From: Xiphydria camelus
Lineage: Eukaryota; Arthropoda; Insecta; Hymenoptera; Xiphydriidae
Direction: 5' to 3'
Length of the DNA: 64,000 nucleotides
Assembly: GCA_963678675.1 (NCBI GenBank)
Contig: OY783194.1
Span: 21,740,278 to 21,804,277, forward strand
Shown: positions 22,441 to 33,670 of the stretch, piece by piece
How positions within the stretch are numbered: position 1 is the stretch's first letter
How the letters are laid out: every line of letters starts with the position of its first letter
The notes under the pieces: generated by a model
What the model was told of the DNA's origin: nothing
Seen by the model: only the letters and a program-made list of their open reading frames with translations
The model's database searches: none
Made by a program: the position numbers and the translations under genes

Positions 22441-22829
22441 ATGCCTTCCTAAACCGTTCATCCGATTGCGATGAAACTTTGGGAAATGGTTGGACGCATG
22501 CCCGCGAAGGTTTCTCAGTTAGTAAATCTTATATAGGATGTTCAAAAAGTACTGGTGCGGATGATTATTATGCCTTCCTAAACCGTTCATCCGATTGCGA
22601 TGAAATTTTGGGGACTGGTTGGACGCATACCCGCGAAGCTTTCTGAGTTAGTAAATCGTATACAGCGTGTTCAAAAAGTACTGGTACGGATGATTATTAT
22701 GCCTTCCTCAACCGTTCATCCGATTGCGATGAAACTTTGGGGAATGATTGGACGCATGCCCGTGAAGGTTTCTGAGTTAGTAAATCGTATACAAGATGTT
22801 CAAGAAGTACCGGTACAGCTGATTATCTC
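22441..22829 (+). repeat. Three tandem copies of a ~129-bp subterminal unit
   Basis: Units start ATGCCTTCCTAAACCG at 22441, 22571 and 22699 and contain TTCAAAAAGTACTGG variants. One inverted copy lies at the other element end (about 25805-25915). The expansion affects only the 3' (left) end relative to the gene. Confidence 0.85.
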
Positions 22830-23560
22830 AGTGGGAAATCATGTTAGAGAAAAATGTTCAATACAAAACTTTTAGGATTTTTCCCTGGCTACCGAATGGT
22901 CATATTGGATTTGACATTGATAATGACCTTCTAGGTAAAATTGATTTTTTTTAATGCGAACCCCTATTTTTGATACCTTAAATGAAAAGAGCGGGAAATT
23001 TCGCGTTCAAATATGTCTGACCATTTTTTTTCGTGTGACCTTTAGAAACAAAAAATGTTTCCATTTGATTAAGTTGAGTTATTTCTGGTTTTTTAGCAAA
23101 ATTAGTTTTGTTTTATTACTGATTATTTAAAATTGACATAAATTTATATATTTTTTATTGTCTTCAAATGACAATTTCAGAAATGCAATAATCTAATTTT
23201 GACCAAAAATTCGAGATAGGAGATATTACTCGTACACCTGCGATATGCAGGGATCCAGCTCTCTAACAAATTGGAAAAGCATTTTCTTCAAATAGATACC
23301 AATACCAAAAGAAGTTTGAAATTCCAGAAAAAGCTGCGGTCATGTATATCTGGCTATGGTGACATTTAACTTAACTTTTATTCGGTAAGTATGGTGACAT
23401 TTACAAACAACTGACTAATCGATTGTGCATACGGGTATTTGAGCCTAAAAGCTGGCCATAAATCATTTTTGTTTCGAAATGAGTCTATGGGTGCTAATCA
23501 TTAAAAAGATAATGCATCTTAATTTACTTAAACACAAATCATAAATAAAACTAACACAAA

Positions 23561-25655
23561 TTATACATCGTCGTCGCTAGTTATATCGGTGTCGGTGTCT
23601 AAATGAGAACATCTTGATGGTTCGGCAGCCAGTAATAAGTTTAACGTTTCTTTGTGAAATGATCTCGTTGTCTTTCTTGTTATTTTTCTCATACTCGTAA
23701 TGAGAGGATCTGACGTCAGCAAGAGTCTGTTTATAACATCCAGGTTACATGTTTCTCGGGAAAATTTTCTAGCATAATTTAGCCTGTATTCTCTAAAATG
23801 CTTGTTACGGGCTTCTGCAGCCTCTTCCGACAGCTGACCGATAGGAAGCAGGGCCGATGAAATTACTTCTGCCCCGTGTCGTAGAATCTTATGAATAGTC
23901 GGGGACATTGGATACCACTGATATAACTGAACATATAGTTCTTCAGTTTCTCTTGTATATCTTTTAAATTTTTCTACATTGATTTTGTGTCCACTCGATA
24001 AGGCTTCCAAGATTATTTTAAACCTAAATATTAAACTTGAATCTATGCCAGTTATTGACGCAGATAGTTCATGATTCGCAAAAAATCGCCTGCTAGTATT
24101 GCCATCATTAGAGTTACCGAAATTGGCTTTAGGGACATCCACAATTAAACCCATCTCATTTTTGAACATTTCCTGGATGTTCTTTTTTCTTTCCTTTACT
24201 GCATCTTTATCAGATTGCGTTGTTAACCGCCATTTCTTGAGAGGTAGTTTGTACGATAAATGCAAAAGGTTTTCAAAAAACCTTATTCGGGCATGCAGTA
24301 TCGAAAGACCAAATTGTAATGATTCCTCTTTGACATCCTGCCTTTTCGATAAGTCATTAAACTCCTTGGATGTGGCACCACATATGTAACACCTCATAGT
24401 GGATGTTGTATGTGTTGCTGCGCTGCATACCTTGCCATCGACCATGGTAAAAAGCATAGTATGGGTTACTTTCGTACCATCAAATTCCGTGGGTTCGAGA
24501 GAGCGTGAATTTTAGATTTCACATACTGAATCTCTTCCTTTGTGATATCAACAGACTCTTGTAGAAATCTTATTCTAATGGGCCTACAGTACCGTGGCGA
24601 TGAAGGCGTCGGATTGTGCCAAATAACTTTTTTGTTTTTACCACAAACTAATTGCAATGGTACCGTGGAGCTCTGAAAAATATTAGCGTCTGAGTCCATC
24701 TCACATTCAAATTTCTGCTTATATTGCACTTGTTGCGATCCATCGCATCCCCATTTACAGATCAACTCCATTTGTTGTTTTTCATCTTCAATTAACGTAG
24801 CTACAACTTCCTTTAAATACACAATTAATCTTGAAGCAGTATGATTCAGTAAGTCTTGTAAATTTATTTCGGCACACGTAGCAGTAACTCTGTATGATTC
24901 GTTGATAGGGTAGCAATCGGTTTTAGCTCTCTGGAGAATGGAATAACAAGGATACAACTTCTTTTTGTTTGATCTGATTATTTCATATTGTGTTCTTGTT
25001 AAACCAGCTTCTACATACATAGATAGGGCCTCTAAACTGGACAGTTGAATAATCTTTTCCTCATTACTCTTTCTAAAAGCTGATCTGTACTTTTGGGCTC
25101 GTGTTGGACTTCTTGTTAAATCTTTTACAACATTTGATGCGGCTAAATTTCCTGAAACGCGAAGTTTCATTTGAGTCGCATAACTCAGTTTTTCAACACT
25201 ATCTAACCGAAGTTCTTCAGTTTTTCGGCGTTTGCTTCTTTCACTCGATTCTGCAAACATTTTTTCAGGACAGCCTGGACTTGTCTCTATAAAAAATTAT
25301 TATATTTTAGCGTTTATTACATAGACAAAAATGATAAATTTATATCCATTAAACAATAGTGAGACATAGGTACTTGTATTAGGCAATTGCAATGAGGTCA
25401 TTGAATTGAGCCAATCACTGTTGTTTTTTTCAAACACGTCTTTCTTTCTAGATGCTGCTTGCCATCTGGATTTAAATTGATGCTTTATCACTGTTAGTTT
25501 ATGTTTCCAAGATTTTCGTTGATTTTCATGTTTATATAACTTATTAATAACAGTTTCCTCCATATGGGCTAACTTTTTATCAAAACTTGGTTCCCGTGAA
25601 CCGCTTACTATATTATAAATGTCTCTCCGGGATAAGAATTTGACACCAGACGGAC
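23561..25655 (-). CDS. RAG1/Transib/Chapaev-like DDE transposase, one frameshift
   Basis: Minus-strand exons: 25655-25374 (after TTTTAG; PSGVKFLSRRDIYNIVSGS..., ends at ACAA|GTACCT), then 25286-23561 (after TTTATAG). Joining them keeps frame (PNTKTSPGCPEKMF). At least one more 5' exon must exist. Catalytic-type residues: KWGCDG (about 24745, first Asp), TMVDGKV (about 24438, second Asp) followed by a CYICG zinc-binding motif, and GQLSEEAAEARNKHFREYR (about 23820-23850, Glu). The last strongly recalls the RAG1 segment around its catalytic Glu. A one-base slip near 24480 separates the first Asp from the rest. The corrected frame reads EPTEFDGTKVTH. Otherwise open, so the copy is young. It would cut and join DNA at the element ends. 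Confidence 0.65.
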
Positions 25656-25950
25656 CTAAAAGACAAAGCCATCAATGATTTTTATTTGCATTTTTTTATT
25701 AATGTACACTATCTGAGGTAGGTGAGAATACAATATGCGCATGTTTGCAATATGCGCACAGGCCGTAGATTAGTTTTTTTTGTGAACGATGGCAGCAAGC
25801 GGACTTTTTAAACACCCTGTATAAGATTTACAAACTCAGAAACCTTCGCGGGTATACGTCCAACCATTCCCCAAAGTTTCATCGCAATCGGATGAACGGT
25901 TTAGGAAGGCAGACAGACAGACAAACATTGATTTTTATATATATAGATAA

Positions 25951-26275
25951 GTATTTCACTAGCAATAAGTAATTTATTAAAAATAATTTTCGACTTTCTC
26001 ATACATGGTCATAATTGCCAATACCGTGTTGGCAATATGGCCATTTACACTTTCTTTTTAAATTGGACAAAAAATATTTCAAATTTATTTTCCATGGCAA
26101 CTATTTTTTTTAGGTTATAAACATGTTGAACTTTGTCATGAAATAATTACTATTACTTATTATTTAACATTACCTTGTTAACAAAAAAATCGCTTAGTGT
26201 GGGCATATTGTATTCACTTACCTTATTAAAAAAAATAATTAAAAATACATCCGCACTATTCCGCAGCAACTTTTT
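25951..26275. other. AT-rich flank of the Gypsy insertion
   Basis: There is no coding. The last five bases (TTTTT) are duplicated after the other end of the Gypsy element. Confidence 0.5.
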
Positions 26276-26579
26276 TGTTATGTCTTCGCGAAAGGTTACT
26301 CACTACCGAAGCGCTTGGCTGCTCGCTTACGACTGACTCTCCACCTTTTCTCCCCGATACGCACTCGCAGGTAGCGAGGGCGAACGGGACTTTTGCAAAC
26401 TCCGGAACGTACGCAAGTTCTCGAACGTTCCGGAGGTACCTGTCACCGAACGCTCCCTTGGTGGGACCTATTGGCAGGTAACGCGGCAAGCGGAGCCTCT
26501 CGGGATGTCCGTGGTGGGTGGAAACCCTCGGACATTCCGGAGGCGCTGATTCATGCGCCTTCTTGGCCGGGGCGCAACA
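26276..26579 (-). repeat. 3' LTR of the Gypsy element
   Basis: Same 304-bp sequence as the 5' LTR. Directly upstream in transcription sense (26580-26591) is the purine tract AAGGAGGGAGG, the expected polypurine primer for plus-strand synthesis. Confidence 0.95.
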
Positions 26580-26783
26580 CCTCCCTCCTTAGGCTTGCTG
26601 CTAATTGCGCTTTGACCTCGCCGGTTCCGTTTGGTATTGTAGACGGTCTGGTTGTCTGCGTGTCCGTGAGGAGCGTCGGGGTTGCTCTATGGTTGCCGAG
26701 GTCGTTTGCGGCTCCGGCGTCGAAGGTTCGGCCTCAGCTGTGGTAGGTACTGGTAAATCGAATGTGTCCAGAAATAGGTGGAG

Positions 26784-29700
26784 TTATTCCTCGTCAACAT
26801 CCGTTCGTGGTCGCAGTTGGTTGACGTGATATTGTCCCGCTCCCGTTTCGCTTTTGACGGTATACACGACTCCTTGCCTCTTCTCTATTTGTCCTGCTTC
26901 CCATCGGGAATTTTCCGAACGCTTGGCGTAGACTAAATCGCCTGGCGCAAATGCCCGGACTCGGGCTCCATGGTGTTTATTGTATTGAGCTGCCATTGCT
27001 TGGTCGCGGTCCGTTCCGCGTTTTGATGGTAGGAGGAGTCCGAGACCTGTCCGCGGCATTCGTCCTAGGAACACCTCAGCCGGCGACTTTCCGTTGGGTG
27101 CTGACTGGCACGGCGTCGTTCTGTAATGAAGCAAGAATTCGGTGACCGTATCCGTCACGTTTCTTCCCTCTTTAGTTTTCAACAACGCCCTTTTGAAAGT
27201 GTCGACAAATCTCTCGGCTTGCCCGTTTGATTGTGGATGATATGGCGGAGAGAACATTTGTTTTACGCCCTGGCTTGTGCAAAACTCCTTGAATGTCGCA
27301 CTGCTGAATTGTGTGCCATTGTCGGTTACGAGAAGCTCGGGAAGTCCAAAAAGAGCGAATAGCGATTTGAGTTTTGAAATCACTGCTGAAGATGTCGGGT
27401 GAGGCATGACGCAGACATCGGGATACTTCGAGTAGCTATCCACGATGATAAGGAACCACTTGCCGCTAATTGGTCCTGCGAAGTCCATGTGTACACGTTG
27501 CCACGGGTACGTAGTCTTGGGCCATGGTTGAAGGGCGTGTTTGATCGGATTTTTTGCTGCTTCTGCGCATTGCCGACATGCTTTTACGATCTTCTCGATA
27601 TATTTGTCGATGTGTGGCCAGTAGACGTATGCTCTAGCCAATTGTTTCATGCGTTGAATCCCGGGATGACCTTGATGAAGGAGTTTGAGAACAGCTGAGT
27701 GGTAGCGTTGCGGTACTACGACACGTTCTTTAAACATGACGCACTCTTGAATTATCGTTAAGTGCTCCCTTTGGCAGTAGAAAAGCTGGACGTCGTCATC
27801 GATTGGCCAATCGTTTTCTCGGAGTGCGGTTTTCACCATCGTTAACGTCTTGTCGCTCATTGTTGCGTTAACCAGATCGGTGAAAGTGATGGGCAGGTTT
27901 CGAACATCTTCGGCGAGTCTTGCGCCCAGTTCGTCGTCGACACTGAGCTCGCCGATGACAACCGCGTCGTCTGAGCTAGTGGTGGTGCTGGCGATCAATC
28001 TCGACAATGCGTCAGCTTGTCCGAAATTGTGAGTCCGTTGATACTCGATGTGGAAGTCATATGACCGCAGTATAAGTACCCATCGCTGGAGTCTGTTTGC
28101 TGCGTATCCTGGGACCCCCTTCTTGGAACCGAATATTCGCAGTAGCGGCTCGTGATCCGTTTGAAGCGTAAAACGTCGACCGTAGACCATTTTGTGGAAT
28201 TTCGTTACGGCGAAAATTGATGCGAGTCCTTCCTTCTCGATTTGGCTGTAATTTTGTTCAGCCGAAGTGAGTGCGCGGGAAGCATGAATGACTGCTTTGC
28301 GGGATCCATCAGGCATGATGTGTAGCAACACCGCGCCAATTCCTTGATTTGACGCATCGGCAGCTACGATCATTGGAAGAGTTGGATCGTAGTGTGTTAG
28401 GAGTAGGTCGGACGTGAAAACGTTTTGGAGCTGCTGGAATGCTTGTTTGCATTCGTGGCTCCAATTCCATGTTTTGTCCTTCCTGAGTAGAAGATCCAAT
28501 GGCCTCCGCATCTTAACCATATTCACAACGTATGGTTGGTAGTAATTTACCATGCCCAGATAGGATTGGAGAGCCGCGACGTCGGTTGGTGCTGGCATTT
28601 TTGCGATGGCTTGTATCTTCTCTGGGTCAGGTCGGCGGCCGTTTTTGTCAATGATGTGCCCCAGGTATTTGATCGATGGTTGGGCGAAATGACACTTCTC
28701 CTCCTTGACCTTGAAACCGTATTCTGAAATTGCTTCGAATACGGCGTGTAAATGCTCGCAATGTTCTTTGCTCGATTTACTGACGACGATGATGTCATCC
28801 AGGTATGCGATCGCGAAGTTGAATTTGGCGAGCATGGAGTCCATGATCCGCTGGAATATTCCTGGTGCTGGTTTCGCGCCGAATGGGAGACGGTTGTACT
28901 GGAACAATCCTTGAGGCGTGTTAATAGTGCATACCTTTTTGGACTGGTCATCCAACTCTACTTGGAGATAGGCGTCTGAAAAATCGATTTGGCTGAAAAT
29001 CGTTCCTCCATTGAGCGTAGCGAAGATATCTTCTGGAAGTGGAAGCGGATGGCTGTCTAATTCCAATGCTTGGTTAAGTCCAGTTGAGTAATCGTTGCAT
29101 ACACGGACTGCTCCATTCGGTTTTCGTATGGCTACGATGGGTGCCGCCCATTCCGCGTATGATACTGGTGTGATGACGCCGAGGCTCTGGAGTCGGTTTA
29201 GTTCGTCTCTGACGGCGTCCCGACTTGCGTATGCGATGACACGCGCGCGTTTGAAAGTAGGTAACACGTTTTGTTTCACCTGCAGCTGAGCCTTTAGTTT
29301 AGTGCACAAACCGAGTCCTGGTGCGAAAACGTCCTGGAATTTCTCACTGATCGACTTGAAAATCTCGGTCGGTAGCATGTGTACGGCATTAATAGTCCAG
29401 TAATTTTTTAGTGGTACGTCTAGGAATCCCAGTGCGTCGCAAGCATAGATGCCTAATAAGTTATCGGCTCCTGCTTTAGCGACGCATATACCTTGCTGTG
29501 TTGAGCGGCCATTGAAACTCAACGTCGTTCTGAGCTGTCCGATGAATGTGCTGCATGCTGTTCCGTCGAACGCCTGTCCCTGTGTGTTGCAGCTAGCGAG
29601 CTCCGGCGAACCTATCGCGCGATGTGTGTCCTCATTGATAATGGTGACCTCCGAGCCAGGATCGATCATGAAATTGACTGGCGATCCGTCGATTTGTACG

Positions 29701-30707
29701 TCGCAGCGAATTAAGTTCCTCGTCTGGCTGATGCTGTTTACCCGCACGTAGTTCACTTTTTTAGCGTGTCCTTTGGTTCGGCGATATTCGTGTACGGCTT
29801 CGCAGACTTTCTCCGTATGTCCTTTCTCTTTGCACTTTGTACATACGTGCTTTGTATAAGGGCATTCCTTCGACCAGTGTAGTCCGTCACAGCGGAAGCA
29901 GTTGGTTTTCGGTGGTTCCGATCCCCTTCGCTCCTTCCTGTCGGTCTTCTTTACCTGAATGGCGTTGACCTTTGGTTGTGCTTTTTCGAACAATCTTGCT
30001 TCGGATGATGTTTTCAGGAACGCTCGAACATCTTCGACCAACTCGTCGAACGCGATGTTTTCTCCCTTTTTACGGAGCTGGTGCAACACACGCGTACGGG
30101 CTGCATTGTCCACTGGTGATTTCATCGCGACCATGTACATGAAACACTTGAACTGCTCCTCTGATAGTTCGGAGTAGTTATATCGCCGATACGCGTCACG
30201 AAAACGATTGGTGAACGTGTCGAATTGCTCTCCGTCGGTTTTCGTGATTTCGAGGAACGCGAGACGGTCAAGTTCTATTGATGCCGGACGTGCGAATAGC
30301 TTTTTTAGTCGTTCTATTGTCTCGGAATACTTGAACTCGAGTACGTCTTTAGGTAAGCAGTTCCTTTGGTACTCACGGAATGCCGTACTGGAGAGTTTGC
30401 TGATGATTAGTTTCACCCGGTACGTGTCTTGTTCCTCCGTATATGGTGGCTTTACATCCGGGAAAGCACAATCTACTGCCAACTCGAAGCGTTTCATCCA
30501 ACTGTCAAAAACGTACGGGTCGTCGTCATCTGGGATGAATTCCTGGAGCTGGATGGCTTGTGTGTTGATTGCTTGACCGGATGCGGCTACTGGTGGGTGT
30601 GGCCTTGTTGATGGTATTGTGTCCAATTTCTTCATCATTGCCATCATCACATCCTGCTGCTTCAACATTAGCTGTAGTAGCTCGGTGGAACTGGGTTCTC
30701 TAGCCAT
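26784..30707 (-). CDS. Gypsy Gag-Pol polyprotein
   Basis: From the ATG at 30707 (MAREPSSTELL), chosen because it is the first Met after the primer site; the open frame continues upstream only into the LTR. The protein is 1307 residues. Gag comes first, with Zn knuckles CFRCDGLHWSKEC and CTKCKEKGHTEKVC near residues 265-300. Protease follows with MIDPGSEVTI near 347 (Pro replaces the usual Thr/Ser after the catalytic Asp), then reverse transcriptase with YLDDIIV near 636, RNase H (AADASNQGIGAVL near 782), integrase HHCC zinc finger (near 1010-1045) and DDE core with HMDFAGP, VTDNGTQF and SNGQAERF (near 1075-1160). No stops. Gag and Pol are in one frame, so no frameshift is needed. The product drives replication of the element in virus-like particles. 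Confidence 0.95.
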   Translation of the reverse strand: MAREPSSTELLQLMLKQQDVMMAMMKKLDTIPSTRPHPPVAASGQAINTQAIQLQEFIPDDDDPYVFDSWMKRFELAVDCAFPDVKPPYTEEQDTYRVKLIISKLSSTAFREYQRNCLPKDVLEFKYSETIERLKKLFARPASIELDRLAFLEITKTDGEQFDTFTNRFRDAYRRYNYSELSEEQFKCFMYMVAMKSPVDNAARTRVLHQLRKKGENIAFDELVEDVRAFLKTSSEARLFEKAQPKVNAIQVKKTDRKERRGSEPPKTNCFRCDGLHWSKECPYTKHVCTKCKEKGHTEKVCEAVHEYRRTKGHAKKVNYVRVNSISQTRNLIRCDVQIDGSPVNFMIDPGSEVTIINEDTHRAIGSPELASCNTQGQAFDGTACSTFIGQLRTTLSFNGRSTQQGICVAKAGADNLLGIYACDALGFLDVPLKNYWTINAVHMLPTEIFKSISEKFQDVFAPGLGLCTKLKAQLQVKQNVLPTFKRARVIAYASRDAVRDELNRLQSLGVITPVSYAEWAAPIVAIRKPNGAVRVCNDYSTGLNQALELDSHPLPLPEDIFATLNGGTIFSQIDFSDAYLQVELDDQSKKVCTINTPQGLFQYNRLPFGAKPAPGIFQRIMDSMLAKFNFAIAYLDDIIVVSKSSKEHCEHLHAVFEAISEYGFKVKEEKCHFAQPSIKYLGHIIDKNGRRPDPEKIQAIAKMPAPTDVAALQSYLGMVNYYQPYVVNMVKMRRPLDLLLRKDKTWNWSHECKQAFQQLQNVFTSDLLLTHYDPTLPMIVAADASNQGIGAVLLHIMPDGSRKAVIHASRALTSAEQNYSQIEKEGLASIFAVTKFHKMVYGRRFTLQTDHEPLLRIFGSKKGVPGYAANRLQRWVLILRSYDFHIEYQRTHNFGQADALSRLIASTTTSSDDAVVIGELSVDDELGARLAEDVRNLPITFTDLVNATMSDKTLTMVKTALRENDWPIDDDVQLFYCQREHLTIIQECVMFKERVVVPQRYHSAVLKLLHQGHPGIQRMKQLARAYVYWPHIDKYIEKIVKACRQCAEAAKNPIKHALQPWPKTTYPWQRVHMDFAGPISGKWFLIIVDSYSKYPDVCVMPHPTSSAVISKLKSLFALFGLPELLVTDNGTQFSSATFKEFCTSQGVKQMFSPPYHPQSNGQAERFVDTFKRALLKTKEGRNVTDTVTEFLLHYRTTPCQSAPNGKSPAEVFLGRMPRTGLGLLLPSKRGTDRDQAMAAQYNKHHGARVRAFAPGDLVYAKRSENSRWEAGQIEKRQGVVYTVKSETGAGQYHVNQLRPRTDVDEE

Positions 30708-30721
30708 TACGACTGCGCCAC
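30708..30721 (-). promoter_or_regulatory. Primer-binding site region of the Gypsy element
   Basis: Immediately inside the 5' LTR the minus strand reads GTGGCGCAGTCGTA, then the Gag ATG. TGGCGCAGTCG is a TGG-starting tRNA 3'-end complement of the kind used by many Gypsy elements. The tRNA is not identified. Confidence 0.6.
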
Positions 30722-31025
30722 TGTTATGTCTTCGCGAAAGGTTACTCACTACCGAAGCGCTTGGCTGCTCGCTTACGACTGACTCTCCACCTTTTCTCCC
30801 CGATACGCACTCGCAGGTAGCGAGGGCGAACGGGACTTTTGCAAACTCCGGAACGTACGCAAGTTCTCGAACGTTCCGGAGGTACCTGTCACCGAACGCT
30901 CCCTTGGTGGGACCTATTGGCAGGTAACGCGGCAAGCGGAGCCTCTCGGGATGTCCGTGGTGGGTGGAAACCCTCGGACATTCCGGAGGCGCTGATTCAT
31001 GCGCCTTCTTGGCCGGGGCGCAACA
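30722..31025 (-). repeat. 5' LTR of the Gypsy element
   Basis: In transcription sense it starts TGTTGCGCC and ends GACATAACA. It matches the 3' LTR throughout. It contains an internal near-palindrome (GGAACGTTCGAG...CGTTCCGGAG type) that may act in regulation. Confidence 0.95.
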
Positions 31026-32239
31026 TTTTTTATTAAATGTCTTTTTCAATCTGCCTACTTCAATTCTATGTATAATTCATAGTATAGAAATGCTTAGAAG
31101 TTAAAGATTGTGTTCGAAACACTTAATGTCAAAAACTTTTTATGTTATTTTATTTTAACATGCAAGTACATACCAGGTTTTGACGGATCCATCACAAATA
31201 CTTTATGTACAATGTCAAAACACTCAATAATAATAAGTATTGTGAGAACACATAGAAAGAAACATCAACAATTCAAATGTCACCTCAAGCGAAATGTAAC
31301 TTCCGACTGACGCTAGAGGGCAGCGCGGGAGTCGAATAAAAAGTAGTGGCTACTAAATGATGCGCGGTACATTTAGCTATATAAATGAGCATTTTGTTTT
31401 CGAATATCCACAATTTCACAAAAATGATTTATGGCCAGCTTTTAGGATCAAATACCCGTACGGCCGTCCAGAAACTTTTCTTGTGTACCGTCTCCTCTGT
31501 TTCCTTCATTGGGGTAATTTCTTGCCTCTTGTCCATCTCCAATTGGATGTTCTATTGACTGTTCCCCTGATGAATCGTCCTCAGACTCTTGCGTGTGATG
31601 TTTTCTTTCGTTTTCTGTCATTACCAAACTGCTCAGAATTTTCCTCCGATCTTTCCTGTAATTTTTGTTTTATATTTTTCAAGCCAGTGTTCTGTTGCAA
31701 CAGCTTTTTATCGTATTGCTTCTTTGAGATTATTCGCCCTTCCCAACGGAGCATCGCTGACATGATCAGTGAATAGCTGAGGTTATGCTTCTCAAACCAT
31801 GTATTTGTAAGGAGACTTTCACACAGTATATTCAACCAAATACTTTACACAGTACGCGTAAAATATTTATTTAATATTTTTATGTTTTTTAAAGATCACT
31901 TGAATTAATTTTGTATTTTGTTCGAGAGTTTTGGTCATTTACTTGTACAGTGCGGATGTAAACAAACTAGTGTCGCCTAGTGTGCCAATGCTACCAACTC
32001 ACGGCACCACATGTTTCTATGGTGCGACGTTGCCGCTGTTTCCGACCGGATTTATATTTTTTAAATAAATGTAAAATCAGCTCTTTAAAAAGTTTACAGA
32101 AGTGACCAAATATAACATCAACGAGATAATTCAAAATTTTATTTTTTTTGTTCAGGGATTTGGACACTTACGAAATCCCTGCCCCTCTTTACCCGCGCAC
32201 CACCCCGCTTACACACACAATACCGATAGAATATCCTTA
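31026..32239. other. Spacer; one unassigned minus-strand frame (31581-31835)
   Basis: After the Gypsy TTTTT duplication comes AT-rich DNA. A minus-strand frame at 31835-31581 (WFEKHNLSYSLIMSAMLRWEGRII... then Lys/Gln/Glu-rich) looks protein-like and helical and runs on, with stops, to about 31380. I do not recognise it and suspect a TE ORF remnant. A TATATAAATGAG sequence lies at about 31378. No other feature. Confidence 0.3.
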
Positions 32240-32704
32240 TAGACCAGGAGATAGTGACAGATTTTATGCGATGGTTAGTAAACGTCTGCCATTGCAATTG
32301 TACCTTTATATTGGTCATAAGTGCCGTTCAAATCAATACCATAAAGCTCTAACGCAGTCCATACTATTTTTAAATGATTTTTCAAATTGTTCGCAGAACA
32401 AGGAAAAAAAAGTTATTAGTAAATGTCTGCAATTAATGTCAAAGTGATATTCGAGAAAAAATAATGCGGGCTAGCACACTAACAGACGTTTTCCGCTGTC
32501 CGTTCGCTTGATAGCACAGGTGTGGAAATGTTGCAAAAATGTTTTAAAAAATTTTATTAGTAAATGTCTGCCAATATAAAAGATCCATAGTTTTAATCCT
32601 AGAAAAGATGAAAAAACACTGGGCAAACTATTTTAAGTGGTCCCGAGTATTTGGTACACGTCATCAAACGTGTCATCAAGATGGTATATACGCCGGGTAA
32701 TTAA

Positions 32705-33670
32705 CCCTGGAATGCTACCCATATTTTATAATGCATAAAGAGTACCCTGGGGTATAATGTACCCCAAGATAAAATTACCTTATTTTACTGCTAATTTTTT
32801 TTATTGTTTTAAATTAACACCAAATCCTTGAAATCCATTACTTTTAATATAAAAATACCAGTTACAGAAAGGAATACTTGATTCATCCACATGTAGGACA
32901 TATTTTCTTCTGATGCTCTAAACACACAAATTTTTTACATATGGTGCATTTAACCCTCGATTTTCTGTCTTTGGACCTAGCACAGAAGGCACATCTTCCT
33001 GTTGATAGCTCGGGTTTGTCAGGTGTTTGAATTTCATCGTTTATTTTTAATACACGACATATAGTTTCCCGGAGCTGACGAGGCAAAGTTGGAATATTGA
33101 ATCTGCTCATCATATGCGGTCTCACTAAAGCCATGGCAAGATCCTTCAAAAATGATCGTCTGTTCTTGATCGTTTCCTTTTCTCGTGCGGTTGAACCTCT
33201 CAAAAGAATCATAGAGTTAATTCCTATAACATCTAGTAAGTTATAGAAAAGGCATAGTGGCCAACGTCTGGTTTTTCTGGAAGTAGAGTATGTGTGACAC
33301 AATTGGTCCAGAGTATCAACACCTCCTTTAGTCTTATTATAAAATTGTATAATATCTGGTAACTTCTTATTCTATAAAATTAATTTCATTTATAATATTA
33401 TTATATTGTGACAGAAATTACCTTAACCTATGCACTATATCTCGTATATATACATATAGCGATTCCGCTACCCTGGGGTTCAAGTGTACCCCAAATAACC
33501 CGTACTTGGAATATAAGTAAACAAATATATGCAACCAAGGCGTAATCAAGACTGACTAGTAATCATATGAAACTATTACGATGGACTAATCTGTGGCGCT
33601 ATCTAACGTGAAGAGGTGGAATGATATTCTTTCTCTGGGGTACAGGTGTACCCCGGGTAGCATTCCAGGG
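32705..33670 (-). mobile_element. piggyBac remnant nested in element D
   Basis: TTAA at 32701-32704 and 33671-33674 flanks inverted tips CCCTGGAATGCTACCC and GGGTAGCATTCCAGGG. These are textbook piggyBac ends. At 966 bp it is an internally deleted copy keeping only the C-terminal part of the transposase. Both ends also carry motifs like GGGGTACA/TGTACCCC internally. Confidence 0.9.
32883..33302 (-). pseudogene. piggyBac transposase C-terminus with Cys-rich domain
   Basis: The frame opens inside the catalytic core remnant (RRWPLCLFYNLLDVIGINSMIL, the last conserved helix of DDE_Tnp_1_7), goes through FLKDLAMALVRPHMMSRF, and ends in CAFCARSKDRKSRVKCTICK, FVCLEH, CPTCG, the RING-like cysteine domain that binds terminal repeats. 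The N-terminal two thirds and the catalytic aspartates are deleted, so it has no activity. Confidence 0.85.

Larger units (their letters stand above)
22382..25950 (-). mobile_element. DNA transposon with a RAG1/Transib-type transposase
   Basis: Inverted ends of about 150 bases enclose the gene: left TTATCTATATATA...TTTGTCTG...CTTCCTAAACCGTTCATCCG, right the inverse of the same ending GATAAGTA at about 25950. The left end carries three tandem copies of a subterminal unit, the right end one. The ends do not begin with the CACWRTG motif usual for Transib, so either this is another branch of the RAG1-related transposases or the repeats belong to an enclosing element. Target duplication was not determined. 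Confidence 0.6.
26276..31025 (-). mobile_element. Complete Ty3/Gypsy LTR retrotransposon
   Basis: Two 304-bp LTRs (26276-26579 and 30722-31025) appear identical base for base, begin and end TG...CA, and are flanked by TTTTT. Transcription runs on the minus strand. One long Gag-Pol frame fills the interior and there is no envelope gene. Identical LTRs plus an open polyprotein mark a very recent, possibly active insertion. Domain order protease, RT, RNase H, integrase defines Ty3/Gypsy. The double Zn-knuckle Gag and lack of env suggest the Mag/K02A2.6-like group. Confidence 0.95.

Noticed and set aside
22441..22829. Regular repeats that could suggest a CRISPR-like array
   Set aside because: Repeat units are contiguous 129-bp tandem copies without unique spacers, in a eukaryotic transposon end.
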